A DNA stretch of 64,000 nt from Periplaneta americana. Lineage: Eukaryota > Arthropoda > Insecta > Blattodea > Blattidae. The first letter of the stretch is position 1. The number at the start of each line of letters is the position of its first letter. The stretch lies in NCBI RefSeq assembly GCF_040183065.1, contig NC_091131.1, positions 13,414,300-13,478,299 on the forward strand, in the 5' to 3' direction. Positions 35,401 to 49,000 of this stretch are shown piece after piece. Position numbers and translations under genes: made by a program. The notes beneath the pieces were generated by a model. It made no database searches. It saw only the letters and a list, made by a program, of their open reading frames with translations, and was not told the DNA's origin.

Positions 35401-37103
35401 CGTCTGTTACTTGAAAATTATCTATTTCCGTGAATTATTGATTTTACAATGTTAAAAAATGCTGTTTTGCATTTTTATATTGTTATATTGCAGAGACTAT
35501 TTTAGATATGTACGAAATAAGTACCGGAATTTATTTTCAGATGTTTTGGATTTTAGGGTAGTAAATTAATGTCAACAATTTGTCTGATCTGTAAATTTTA
35601 ATGAATATACTAATTGAACGTTATCTACTGTTGCTATCACAATGATGTGTTTTAGGTTGAATGTGACACCTCAGGGATCCTGGGGTTTCCCGATAAACTC
35701 GACGCACTATGACGGTATAGTGGGGCTGCTCCAGCGTGAAGAGATAGACCTCTCATCTTGTGGTATCATGTTCAAAACCAGGAGGTTGGACGTGTTGGAT
35801 TACGCCGGAGAAGTAGGGGCATACGAGTAAGTCTAATAAAGTTAAATATTTACTAACTTACTTACTTATTTACTGGCTTTTAAGGAACTCTGAGGTTCAT
35901 TGCCGCCCTCACATAAGCCCGCCATTGGTCCGTATCCTGAGCAAGATTAATCCAGTCTCTACCATCATATCCCACCTCCCTCAAATCCATTTTAATATCA
36001 TCCTCCCATCTACGTCTCGGCCTCCCCAAAGGTCTTTTTCCCTCCGGTCTCCCAATAAAGTTAAATTGTATTCGTAATTATTAAAAAAAAATATATATGG
36101 CTTAGTAATGAATGGAGACAGCGCCATGTAGACTTTCACAATTACAAATAATCGTGCAAACCGGAAGAGGTTTAAGGTCGAGAAAGGCCGTTTTGTTTCA
36201 TTTTTCCTTAGACTAGACCTGTTTTCATAATTATCTATAAGTGCTAGGAATATCAAAAGTGCAGTAAGATTATAAGTAATGGTGTATGCGTTTTAAGTGC
36301 GGAATGCTTTGCACATGTTTGACACGACATAAAATAAATAATATATTACGATTCAAGTTGGGAAGTGCTTTTTACAGAACCAAGGAAAAGCTTGAAAAAC
36401 CAGCTGAGTGAGTTTTTCAGTTTCAGAGATATAGTAATGCACTTCAGAAACTTGAATTGTACAACATTTTTTGTAGGATCATATTTTAAGAATTGCAAAT
36501 ACAATTTTGAAAATTTAGAGCAATATTATTTATTTATTTATTTACTTTTATGTATTTATTTAATGTATTTAATTTACTTAATTTTATCTATTTATTTAAT
36601 TTACTTAATTTTATCTATTTATTTCATTTACTTAATTTTATTTATCTATTTAATTTACTTAATTTTATTTATTTATTTAATTTACTTAATTTTATTTATC
36701 TATTTAATTTACTTAATTTTATTTATCTATTTAATTTACTTAATTTTATTTATTTATTTAATTTATTTAATTTTAGTTATTTATTTAATTTTATTTATGT
36801 ATTTAATTTATTTAATTTTATTTATGTATTTAATTTATTTAATTTTATTTATGTATTTAATTTATTTAATTTTATTTATGTATTTAATTTATTTAATTTT
36901 ATTTATTTATTTAATTTATTTAATTTTATTTATTTATTTTATTTATTCAATTTTATTGGAAGGAAAACATAACCAACGATTCGAAAACACTGAATGTAGA
37001 GAATTGGCCAAATCTTGTTCATAACAGAAAAGAATGGCGTAAATTAATTGAGGAGCTCAAAGCTTCGACGAAATTGTAGCACCTACTGAAGAAGAAGAAG
37101 AAG

Positions 37104-37135
<32 letters not shown>

Positions 37136-40100
37136 CCTACTGAAGAAGAAGAAGAAGAAGAAGAAGAAGCACCTACTGAAGAAGAAGAAGAAGAAGAAGG
37201 AGAAGGAGAATTCAAATTTATTTATTTATTTAATTTATTCAATTTCATTTATTTATTTAATTTAATTTAATTTAATTTAATTTATCTTATTTAATTTATT
37301 TATCTATTTAATTTCATTTATTTATTTTATATATTCAATTTTATTGGAAGGAAAACATAACCAACGATTTGAAAACACTGAATGTAAAGAATTGGCCAAA
37401 TCTTGTTCATAACAGAAAGGAATGGCGTAAATTGATTGAGAAGGTCAAAACTTCGACGAAATTGTAGCACCTTCTGAAGAAGAAGAAGAAGAAGAAGAAG
37501 AAGAAGAAGAAGAAGAAGAAGAAGAAGAAGAAGACGAAGAAGGAGAATTCAATTTTATTTATTTATTTAATTTATTCGATTTTATTTATTTATTTAATTT
37601 ATTCGATTTTATTTATTTATTTAATTTATTCAATTTCATTTATTTATTTAATTTATTCAATTTCATTCATTTACTTAATTTTATTTAATTTAATTTATCT
37701 TATTTAATTTATTAATTTTATTTATTTATTTAATTTATTTATCTATTTAATTTTACTTATTTATTTAATTTATTTACTTTTATTTCTTTATTTAATTTAT
37801 TTAATTTGATTTCTTTATTTAATTTATTTATTTAATCTATTTATTTAATCTATTTATTTAATTTATTTATTTACTTATTTATTTATTCTAGTGTAGTTAA
37901 GGCCATGAGGCCTTCTCTTCCACAACTCCAGGAATACAAATACAGCAATATTATTCCAAAGCCTTGGAAAAACTATACTGTAATGGTAACTAAGTAACAA
38001 TAAGTGCACTGTAATGGGTCTATTTCAGTATAGTTTTATGTTATGAAGAATGCTTTCCATAGCAACAAGTCTCTGTGTGGGAATTCTAACTTTCAAGGCC
38101 TAACAACAGTAGCTGTAAATACAGCAAAAAACACGACAGTACAAAGACATACAATTCCCCAAAAAAGGAATGTGACGAATATTGGTCGTTGAAAGTTAAA
38201 GTTCTATAGCGCAGTTCACGCGATATCGACATATCCAGGAAGACATCTGGTCGTGCATGCGTAGGCCTATTTTCATCCTACTCCAAAGTACACACCAGTG
38301 CAAAATGTTATCAGTTGTCTATTTCTGATGTAGGTCTCTCTTTATGCCCTCGATCGTTTACCTTTCATGAAAGTTTGAAATATACCGTGTAACAGGAAAG
38401 TCATTCTCCAAGGTAGGAGAACAATATTAATTTTGAAATGACAAATCCAGACTCACGGGAAAGACAGCAAGGAACACTGTATGGACCACGACAAGGACAA
38501 AGATCAGGACCACGATAACATATTACAATTAACACAACAAACACAACGACAAGGATTATGATAAATACCATGACATGGACTACGATAAGTATTACAAGGA
38601 CCAGAACCACGAAAAGAACTACAGATCTTACACTGCCTCCACTTTCCAGGGATACATCGATTTGGTGATTTGGGAAGGTTTCCTTTTCAATCTCAGGCTC
38701 AGGTGTAATTTTGTTCTTTGCAAATACGAGCAGAGATGTAGTGGAGGTGGAGCGGAGCGACGCTCCGGCACTGTGTTCGAAGGTGGAGCGGAGCTCCGGC
38801 ACTGATTTGGAATTTTAAAATCTGTTTTGGCATCACAATACTTTCCCAGCTAACGATATCTAAGTTAATATCAGAATATTTAGTGATTATATTTTCTGTG
38901 CTTCCTTTAGAAAATCGGAACAAGTTCGGAAGTAGAGGGTCGCGAGACCGCTAGGAGCGTAGACTGTGTGTGTTGAGAAATGGGGGAAGAATCGGTGACA
39001 GGACAACCACCAAACTAAACTTTAGTGCGCCTGCGCGAAATGATCACGTTCCTAATTCGCTTTCGTTTCGTATCGTATTTCGTTAGTTTTCGCGTCTTTG
39101 TACGATACAGGAGATTGTCTATGGTGTTACTTACCGAAATGTGTTGTGTTTGTTTCCAGTTATTTTACGAAGTGAATTTTAAACAGTTAACTTACTGCCT
39201 ATAACGTGACTAAAAGACTGCTTGAAACTTTTGTTTTTATCTATTGTCCTTCAGTAAATATGGAACAAAATAAACATAGACAAAAAACATTAACTTCTTT
39301 CTTTTCTCGCGTCATTGCTGTTACTAGTGGAGTTACAAAAGCTTCCTCTCCTGATATCGTTGATATCTCAAACCTATCGCTTCTATTTGATGAAGCTAGT
39401 AATTCAACCAGATATACTGTTATAGAAGATACAGACAGTTCCAGTATGACTGCGAAGAATATTCAACGTCATAATGTTCAAAATAGTGAAAGCCAAACAG
39501 TCGGCCTGCAAAGTGAGTGGCCGAATGTACGGAATGAAAAAAAATATGTGGTCAAGTAAAAAAGAAGCTTATCTGTGGATTGAGTGTAAGCAATGTAAGC
39601 TAGGCTGTAAAGTGAGTCATGAAGTAAATTGCTACGGATCGAACAGATCAAATCAGCATAAGTCACTACGAAAAAATAATTGAACAAAAAACATCCAGTG
39701 CTCATAAAATAGCACAAAAAATGGAACAACTGGATAATTCCCACGGCAGGGCAATGTCGACGTTACTCGCTGGCCACTAGTCACCAGGCCGTACCGAGCC
39801 GTGCCAAACAAAACACAATCGAAATGGTGGTAGTAAAATTCGCGACTATATTCTTAAATAATTCACTGCATTAGTCAAGTGCAAGACTTCTGTTGCATTC
39901 AAACAATTATAAAATACGATAATTTGGTCCAGGGAGCACCCGTTTTTGATGCAAAATTATTTGTTTGGCTTGTTTCTTGAATAAAATTACGAAATGGCGT
40001 TCCTGTGCTTAACATTTAATAAAAAAAGAAGTATAGCAAAACTGTTTTGTCTCGAGACTCTCATCTAAGTCACGTAATAGGTCACGTAATCTACTTCAAT

Positions 40101-41680
40101 ATATTTGCGCAAATATATCTTGTAGCTAACAGTGGTGCTATCTCTCAGTAATATTCAGAACGAAGGAGGTAGAGAGAGAAAAGAAACAAATTTCTCCCTC
40201 CAACGATGCCACACACCAACGTCGTGTTCTTATGTTGGCGAGATTGTGTATTTACTTAAATTTGGTGCTAAACGTAACGGCACGGTTCAAAGATACCGTG
40301 GGAATTCTCCAGTTTAGCGAAGAAATGCCATAAAGTAAGACTGTAAGGAGAATGCAAGGCAACACCAATCAATACCTACTCCAGTTAGCTTCTGAAGCTC
40401 AAGTAAACCGAAATGGTCACTGTAAGGGTGATTATTCTGCGCAATGTAATAAGCTGATCTAAATTTCGCTTTTGCTGCTTCACGGTGGGCTGCACTCGTT
40501 TATTCGCCAACATTTTCAATAGATTGCTTTTCAAACATATGAATAATTTTTTGCGCTAGACTGGAGAATTCCCACGGTATCTTTGAAATTTGTTTTTTTT
40601 TCTCTCTCTACCTCCTTCGTTCTGAACATTACTGAGAGATAGCACCACTGTTAGCTACAAGATATATTTGCGAAAATATATTGAAGTAGATTACGTGACC
40701 TATTATGTGACTTAGATGAGAGTATCGAGACAAAACAGTTTTGCTATATTTCTTTTTTTATTAAATGTTAAGCACAGGAACGCCATTTCGTAATTTTATT
40801 CAAGAAACAAGCCAAACAAATAATTTTGCATCAAAAACGGGTGCTCCCTGGACCAAATTATCGTATTTTATAATTGTTTGAATGCAACAGAAGTCTTGCA
40901 CTTGACTAATGCAGTGAATTATTCAAGAATATAGTCGCGAATTTTACTACCACCATTTCGATTGTGTTTTGTTTGGCACGGCTCGGTACGGCCTGGTGAC
41001 TAGTGGCCAGCGAGTAACATCGACATTGCTCTGCAGTGGGTATTATCCAGTTGTTCACATTTCTTTCTTTGTCTTATTTTTTGCATCCAAACCTTCCCCT
41101 TCCCCAAAAGTTAAAAAAACAACAAAAAAGAGCTCCGGCACTGTAAAGTTTGGGACTACAACCCTGAATACGAGACTCATTAATGCATTTCAGGGGTGCC
41201 TTTCTGTTCCTGAAACCTTCCCTGTCGGAAATATCCAACATCTACACGCTGCCATTCAGTCGCGCCGTGTGGCTGGCGTACTTCGTCATCATGATCATCT
41301 TCACCCTCGCCATGTATATCAGCCAAAACGCAGAGGACAGGCTGTTGAATTCGAAGCAAGCAGAGCCTGTGACAATGGTTGAATCCATCTTCACGTCGAT
41401 TGCGGTTATCTGCCAAGAAGGTGGGTATGCTTTATATTGCCGTAAGAAAATGAGGACCTAGCATTCTGAATATGCCAAGTGCCAAAAATAACTTTCTGAG
41501 ATGCTGATGAAAAATACACTGCGAAATGCATGTTGACATACCTACAACACTGTTTTTGGCGCTCGAATGAGTTACTTAGTTTATTTATTTATTTGTTTGT
41601 TTGTAGAATAGTTGGTAATAAGCATTGTGTGTTATTAAACCGTTGTGGATAAAATTAAATTCATATAAATTCAGAAGAAG

Positions 41681-41736
<56 letters not shown>

Positions 41737-42962
41737 CTTACAAATGGCTTTTAAGGGACCCGAAGGTTCATTGCCGCCCTCACATAAGACCGCCATAGGT
41801 CCCTATCCTGTGCAAGATTAATCCAGTCTCTATCATCATAGCCCACCTCCCTCAAATCCATTTTAATATTATCTTCCAATCTACGTCTCGGCCTCCCCAA
41901 AGGTCTTTTTCTCTCCGGTCTCCCAACTAACACTCTATATGCATTTCTGGATTCGCCCATACGTGCTACATGCCCTGCCCATCTCAAACGTCTGGATTTA
42001 ATGTTCCTAATTATGTCAGGTGAAGAATACAATGCGTGCAGTTCTGCGTTGTGTAACTTTCTCCATTCTCCTGTAACTTCATCCCTCTTAGCCCCAAATA
42101 TTTTCCTAAGCACCTTATTCTCAAACACCCTTAACCTATGTTCCTCTCTCAAAGTGAGAGTCCAAGTTTCACAACCCTACAGAACAACCGGTAATATAAC
42201 TGTTTTATAAATTCTAACTTTCAGATTTTTTGACAGCAGACTGGATGATAAAATCTTCTCAACCGAATAATAACACGCATTTCCCATATTTATTCTGCGT
42301 TTAATTTCCTCCCGAACGTCATTTGTATTTGTTACTGTTGCTCCAAGATATTTGAATTTTTCCACCTCTTCGAAGGATAAATCTCCAATTTTTATATTTC
42401 CATTTCGTACAATATTCTGGTCACGAGACATAATTATATACTTTGTCTTTTCGGGATTTACTTCCAAACCGATCGCTTTACTTGCTTCAAGTAAAATTTC
42501 CGTTTTTTCTCTAATCGTTTGTGGATTTTCTCCTAACATATTCACGTCATCCGCATAGACAAGAAGCTGATGTAACCCGTTCAATTCCAAACCCTCTGTG
42601 TTATCCTGAACTTTCCTAATGGCATATTCTAAAGCGAAGTTAAAAAGTAAAGATGATAGTGCATCTCCCTGCTTTAGCCCGCAGTGAATTGGAAAAGCAT
42701 CAGACAGAAACTGACCTATACGGACTCTGCTGTATGTTTCACTGAGACACATTTTAATTAATCGAACTAGTTTCTTGGGTATACCAAATTCAATAAGAAT
42801 ATCATATATTACTTCCCTCTTAACCGAGTCATATGCCTTTTTGAAATCTATGAATAACTGATGCACTGTACCCTTATACCCCCATTTTTTCTCCATTATC
42901 TTTCGAATACAAAAAATCTGATCAATAGTAGATTTATTACGCCTAAAACCGCACTGATAATC

Positions 42963-43030
<68 letters not shown>

Positions 43031-46000
43031 TTATTTTAGCTGGCAGAGTTAAGGCCGTAAGGCCTTCTCTTGCAATCAACAGCAAAAAGTATACATACAT
43101 ATGTATGAACTTACAAAGAATTCAACAAACTATGTAGCAGAGTTAAGCTAAAATACCTAGAATGTTAATATATTTCAAATATAATATTTGTAATCTGCTG
43201 TTGTCTGTATACAGCTTTTTAGATGAGTCGAGTACTCATTATTATTATTAATATTATTATCATTATTATCATTATTATCAGGTGTGTATTCTAATGTAGC
43301 TGCTTTCTCTTGAAAATTTGCTTCAAATGTCTTTTCGGATTATCGGATAGTGAAGTGGAAACGATTCATTGAAATGTTTTGGGTACATTTATAGTATAAA
43401 GTGTTTAAAAATGCGCAGCAAAATATACTAAACAATTTAATGCATTACTTTGTTAAAAATTGATACGTAAGCTTATAGTAGCAAGGAACTTCCTTATTTT
43501 GCCAGGAACCTCGCGGGATCCACGTAACGTGTCTTCGAGGATCATATTCCTTTCGCTGCTGATGCTGTCCTTGTTCGTGACCACGTCCTACTCCGCCATC
43601 ATCGTGTCCTTGCTCCAGACCACCAGTTCACAGATCCAGACTCTCAAAGACCTCCTGGACAGCCAGTTCAAATTGAGCATGAAGGACTTCGTTGCAAACA
43701 GAAGATTTATCAATGTGAGTCAACATACAGAAACAATTCATTTCAGAACTCTACAAAGGCTGACTTCATACTTGTAAGAATTTTTACAAGTTCTGTCGAA
43801 TCGGAACATTTTTACCTGTTCAGATTTTGACTTCGCGTCTCTGTATTCTACTTTCTCATTATACAAAGCTTAAAAGCACTGGTTGCCAAACACCACGAAA
43901 TTGTGACGTAATAGAAATGCAATCCGCACACCACTATCGCAGGGAGATGGGTGGAGTGGGTATCTCCTCAGGTAATGCAGCGAATAACAGTGCAGAGACG
44001 GACTGTGACCAAAAAACGAAAGCAATATAATATTCTTCTACTTATTAACCACAAACTCTTTCCGTGTTAACTTTTATCCTCCTATTCATTATTTTTGTAT
44101 CAAAAAATAAAATATATTTTCTTATTTACCATAAAAGGAACGTGTACTTTACATCAGCAGATATTTGAAATCAGAAAAACGTACCAGGCTGGTCACGAAG
44201 TTGTAAATTACACTACATACTTCAAAAATACGTCGAAGTCTTTTATCCCGATTAAGACATAGAAACCGATACTTTTTATTGTTTGTTTATTAATTAAATA
44301 TTCAAATTACACTACATACGTCAAAAAAAAGTCGAAGTATTTTATCCTGATTAAGACATAGAAGCCGATACTTTTTATTGTTTGTTTATTAATTAAATAT
44401 TCAAATTACACTACATACGTCAAAAAAAGTCGAAGTATTTTACCCTGATTAAGACATAGAAGCCGATACTTTTTATTGTTTGTTTATTAATTAAATATTC
44501 AAATTACACTACATACGTCAAAAAAAGTCGAAGTATTTTACCCTGATTAAGACATAGAAGCCGATACTTTTTATTGTTTGTTTATTAATGCACTGAATGT
44601 TTCTTCAGTACTCGCGTGGATTACAATAGTAATCCACTGATATTTAATCCTCTATTACGTCACTGCCTGCAGCACTGCGTAGTTGAGCGTCAATGCAATT
44701 TCTCGTCACAGTCTAAGTGAGGCATTACTGGTGTTTAGACGTATTTGTCGCAACCCTTTGGAAAGTTATACGAAGTTTTATAAAGTGATGCACAATTTTT
44801 CCGAGTGGATTACCATTGTAATCCACGCGAGTACTGACGTCAGTTTTTTGTTCAGGTAAGTGAAATAGTTTTTAATATGGTTATAAGTGATGCAATGCAG
44901 TAAGTTTATGAAAAAATATGTGGCATCGTTCCATCCTCTTCGCAGTTTGCTCCAATGGGTACGGAAACTACAAACAACATTTGCAAATGGCTGGATGAAG
45001 ATATGGATGATGGCATTGAAAATGAAAGTGATGTTGAAAGCAACAGGGGAGATCTTTAGAATGAAGTTCACGATTCTAATTCAGAACAAGACAATGATGA
45101 TGATGATGACGGTGGTGGTGGTGATGATGAAAGACTAATGTCTATAAATGATGGAAACTGCTATACGGATAGAAAAAAGACTACAATTTGGCAGGAAGAA
45201 CCAGTAGCTCAACGAGGGAGAAGACGAGCACAAAATATAGTGATTCATTTATCGAGCCCTAAAAGGGCTGCAAGAATTGCGCGGACCCACACAGAGAGTT
45301 TTGACTGCTTTATTGATCAGACAATAATCAATGTAATTGTAAGGGTACTAATATTTGTATTGAAAAAGTGAAGCGTAATTACGGACGTGACAGAGATTGC
45401 AAATTAACAAATGACGTTGAAATTGAGGCACTCTTGGGTATTTTGTATTTTGCTGGCGCCTTGAAATCGGGAAGACTGAACGTAAGAGAACTATGGGATA
45501 AAAATGGCACAGGAATAGAGTCAATTTACCTGACAATGACCTACAATAGATTCTAATTTTTGTTACGATGTCTACTCTTTGATAACATTTATGACAAAAG
45601 GAAAGGAAAGAAATTTATGAATTGGCTGCTATACGTGAAGTATTAGAGTTATTTGTTCACAACTCACAAAAATGCTGTAGTCCAAGCGAATATGTAACTA
45701 TAGACGAGCAGTTGGTTGCATTCAGAGGACGATGTCCCATGAAGAGTATATACCTACTAAACCAACAAAATGTTGGATCAAAATTTTTGCTAAGGTGGAT
45801 GTGAAAACATATTACACTCATAACTTCGAAATTTATGCTGGTATTCAACCAGACTGTCCATTTCACCGAAGTAACAGTGCACATGCAGTGGTGAAGAGGC
45901 TGGTTCATCCCATCAAAGGAACAGGAAGAAATGTGACCACCGATAACTGTTTCATGAGCATACCTCTGTGTTTAGATCTTCTAGAAAATGACAAAATTAC

Positions 46001-49000
46001 ACTTGTAGGAACATAGAAAGAAAACAAAAGAGAAATCCCTCCTCATTTCACAACTACTAAGACAGGCAAGTTAACAGTACATTGTTTGGATTCAATGAAC
46101 GCTGCACAATTATTTCGTATGTACCAAAGAAAAAAAACACTGTTAGCATTATCAACCATGCATTATGATAAGGCAATGGATGAGGAAACGGGAGGCAGCT
46201 AGAAACATGAAATAATATCATTTTATAATATAACTAAATGTGCTGTGAATGTCCTGGAACAGTTATGCTCAGCCTATGATGTAAGCAGAAATTCACGACG
46301 CTGGCCTCTATTTTCTTTGACTTACTAAACATGTAATTAGTTTGAACTGTATGGAAGAAATGCGTAGGCCTACTTAGATAATTGAATCAGATGTAGATTA
46401 GGCTATCATGTGCGTTAAATCTGAACTGCAAAAACATCTGTAAAATATTATATGTGAAGTGTGAATGATTGTTACATCCCTGAATTTTTTCATTGCTACA
46501 CCCCTGAGTGAGGTATTTAGTTATCAAATATGACGTAACAAAGGTCAGCAGTAGTGAACTTGCGTTTCCTGTGGGAGAGTTTACATTAAGATATCAGGTG
46601 ACCTTCAAACAGCGAATGAGCAACAATTCTAGATAACCTACATAATTAAGATGATAGTGAACTAACTCATAACTATGGTGCAACAATAAATTATGACTCA
46701 TAGACACGTCCAGTGTGGAAACATTATGTAAACATGTCACTTGAATGCAATTTGTGTACTATAATACGTTTCATTATTAATATTTATATTTACGTTCCGT
46801 TATGCGTAACATATTCATTCTCATTACTGTAATAACTGAAAACAATATATTTCTTAACATTTAAATCTAATTGCAATGTTTAAACCATGTCTGCAAACAA
46901 AAACAAATGTGGATTACCATTGTAATCCAGGTGAGTACTGGCGTTACGAAATTTAACGCGAGTAACGAAGGGTTAAGTACTGAAGAGCGATTCACACCAA
47001 TAAATTAGTATGTTTGCTGTCTCCTTTGAGTTCAAGTCGGTTGGTTGCAGTTCCTACTTAAATAAAGAATGAATACAGACCACAAAATAATAAATGTGGA
47101 CGTCAATGAGACAATAACGTGAAGGAAAGTTAAACTATAATTACCTGAAATGGCATGTGTAGCATAATTTTCTGCGGTCCACACCTGTGGAGTAACGGTC
47201 AGCGCGTCTGGCCGCGAAACCAGGTGGCCCGGGTTCGAATCCCGGTCGGGGCAAGTTACCTGGTTGAGGTTTTTTCCGGGCTTTTCCCTCAATCCATTAC
47301 GAGCAAATGCTGGGTAACTTTCGGTGCTGGACCCCGGACTCATTTCACCGTCATAACCACCTTCATTTCATTCAGACGCTAAATAACCTAGATGTTGATA
47401 CAGCGTCGTAAAATAACCCAATAAAAAAAAGTAAAATGCCTCTTTACATTGAAATTAGAAATATAATTGCTGTACTACTTTTCCACAAATTAAACAAATA
47501 GTCTTTCTCTCATGAAATACATAAAAGTATTCGTCTTCCTGTTCCCGGTGGTAGTAATTTCCAGACGAAGAAACCATTTTTACGGCGAGTTTGCAGAGGT
47601 ATTATTTGGAGGTACCTGTCATTTCCGCGAACGCCACAGACGTATCACAAGCAGTGCTTACGAGCGTATTCCGAATCTCACCGGTGAGCAATCCGATGGC
47701 ATCACGGTGTTCCGAATTCCACCTATGACGTCATTGATGCTCCACCGGTGTCGCACCGGTGCCATTCAACTTGCAGAGGTGGTGGCAGTCTCCATCAGCC
47801 GCCATCAGTGAATCTGATTGGTTCTTGCATAGGGCGGGAATTAGCAGACGAATGACATCGTGCACTGTTGTGTCATGGCGGTGTGTTCTGCTGTATTGTT
47901 TGTAATGAGCACAACGTAAAAACAATATGTTAATGGCTTATGAGCGAACATGTCAACGGACCAGTTATTACTACCGGTTCAAGAAATAAATTGTTTATGT
48001 TATCTTTTCTTTGAATGAGATGGGAGTACGAAAATTTCGCAAAATTTTGCTAGCGTGGCACAGACAACAACTTGCACAGTCGCCATGACAGCCATCGATC
48101 CTTCCAACAGTTTTGTTCCTTATTTCGCTGCAACGTGACGTCATTGATGCCACCGGAACGGTGAGATTCGGAATACGCTGTACGTTTGAATCCTACTTTC
48201 CCCTACTGAGCGGACTGGTGTGGGGTGCATGAAAGCAGTGACGTCATCTCTCATTGAGAGACAGTCGCCCACCCATGTACATGAACAACACGTAACAAGT
48301 AAAGGAAAATGAGAGATTGGTTATAGAATTTCTTACATGGAAAAGGGAAATTCTGCTGTGAACAGAGAACTGGAAAGTGAGAGTTTTGCACCAGCACTCA
48401 TATTTCAAAGCAAAAATATTACAGGAAAGAGTTGCTTTTGAAACAAAAATCACCGTTTCTATGTCCTATGTATTCGGATGAACTAATCTAGTAAAGTCGA
48501 ATGTCTTTTTCTGTTTAGGACACAACAGATCGCGTCGTCAAGACACTGTACAACAAGCATCTGTTCACACAGCCTGACAATGAAGCATTCACCTCCACGG
48601 AGGTCGGCGTGAAGAAGATTCGTCAAGGATTGCACGCCTTCCACGGGGATGCTGACTCCTACAGGATCATCAGCAAGACGTTTGAAGAACACGAGAAATG
48701 CAAACTGAAAACAATTAGAATGCACCCTACGCTCCTGACTGCTATTGCTGTGACCAAAGGCTCGCCTCTTGGAGAGCATATGAAGAGAGGGTAAGTTCAC
48801 AGATTACTTTTACCTATTCTTCATCTAAGTCAGTCATGTCAACTGATGCCCATAGGAGCAAGCGCGCGCTTTAGAGCTCAGGAGAGCCTGAGCACTTTAC
48901 AGCGGAAAGGAAAGAGACAGACGAAAGAGGTGGTATATGCCGCTTGGTCGAGCTATATTCAGGGATGGCCAGCACTGATTCAATGGATAAAGGGAAGAGA

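Noticed and set aside
36365-37024. 219- and 140-residue open frames rich in [13 protein letters not shown]
   Set aside because: They run through TTTATTTAATT microsatellite DNA; the membrane-like appearance comes from base composition.
38401-38802. Minus-strand frame with a hydrophobic V/I stretch
   Set aside because: Produced by the imperfect GACCACGA repeat; no start context or similarity.
40969-41382. 137-residue frame crossing gene B exon 6
   Set aside because: Wrong frame relative to the receptor exon; it starts in the inverted-repeat element.
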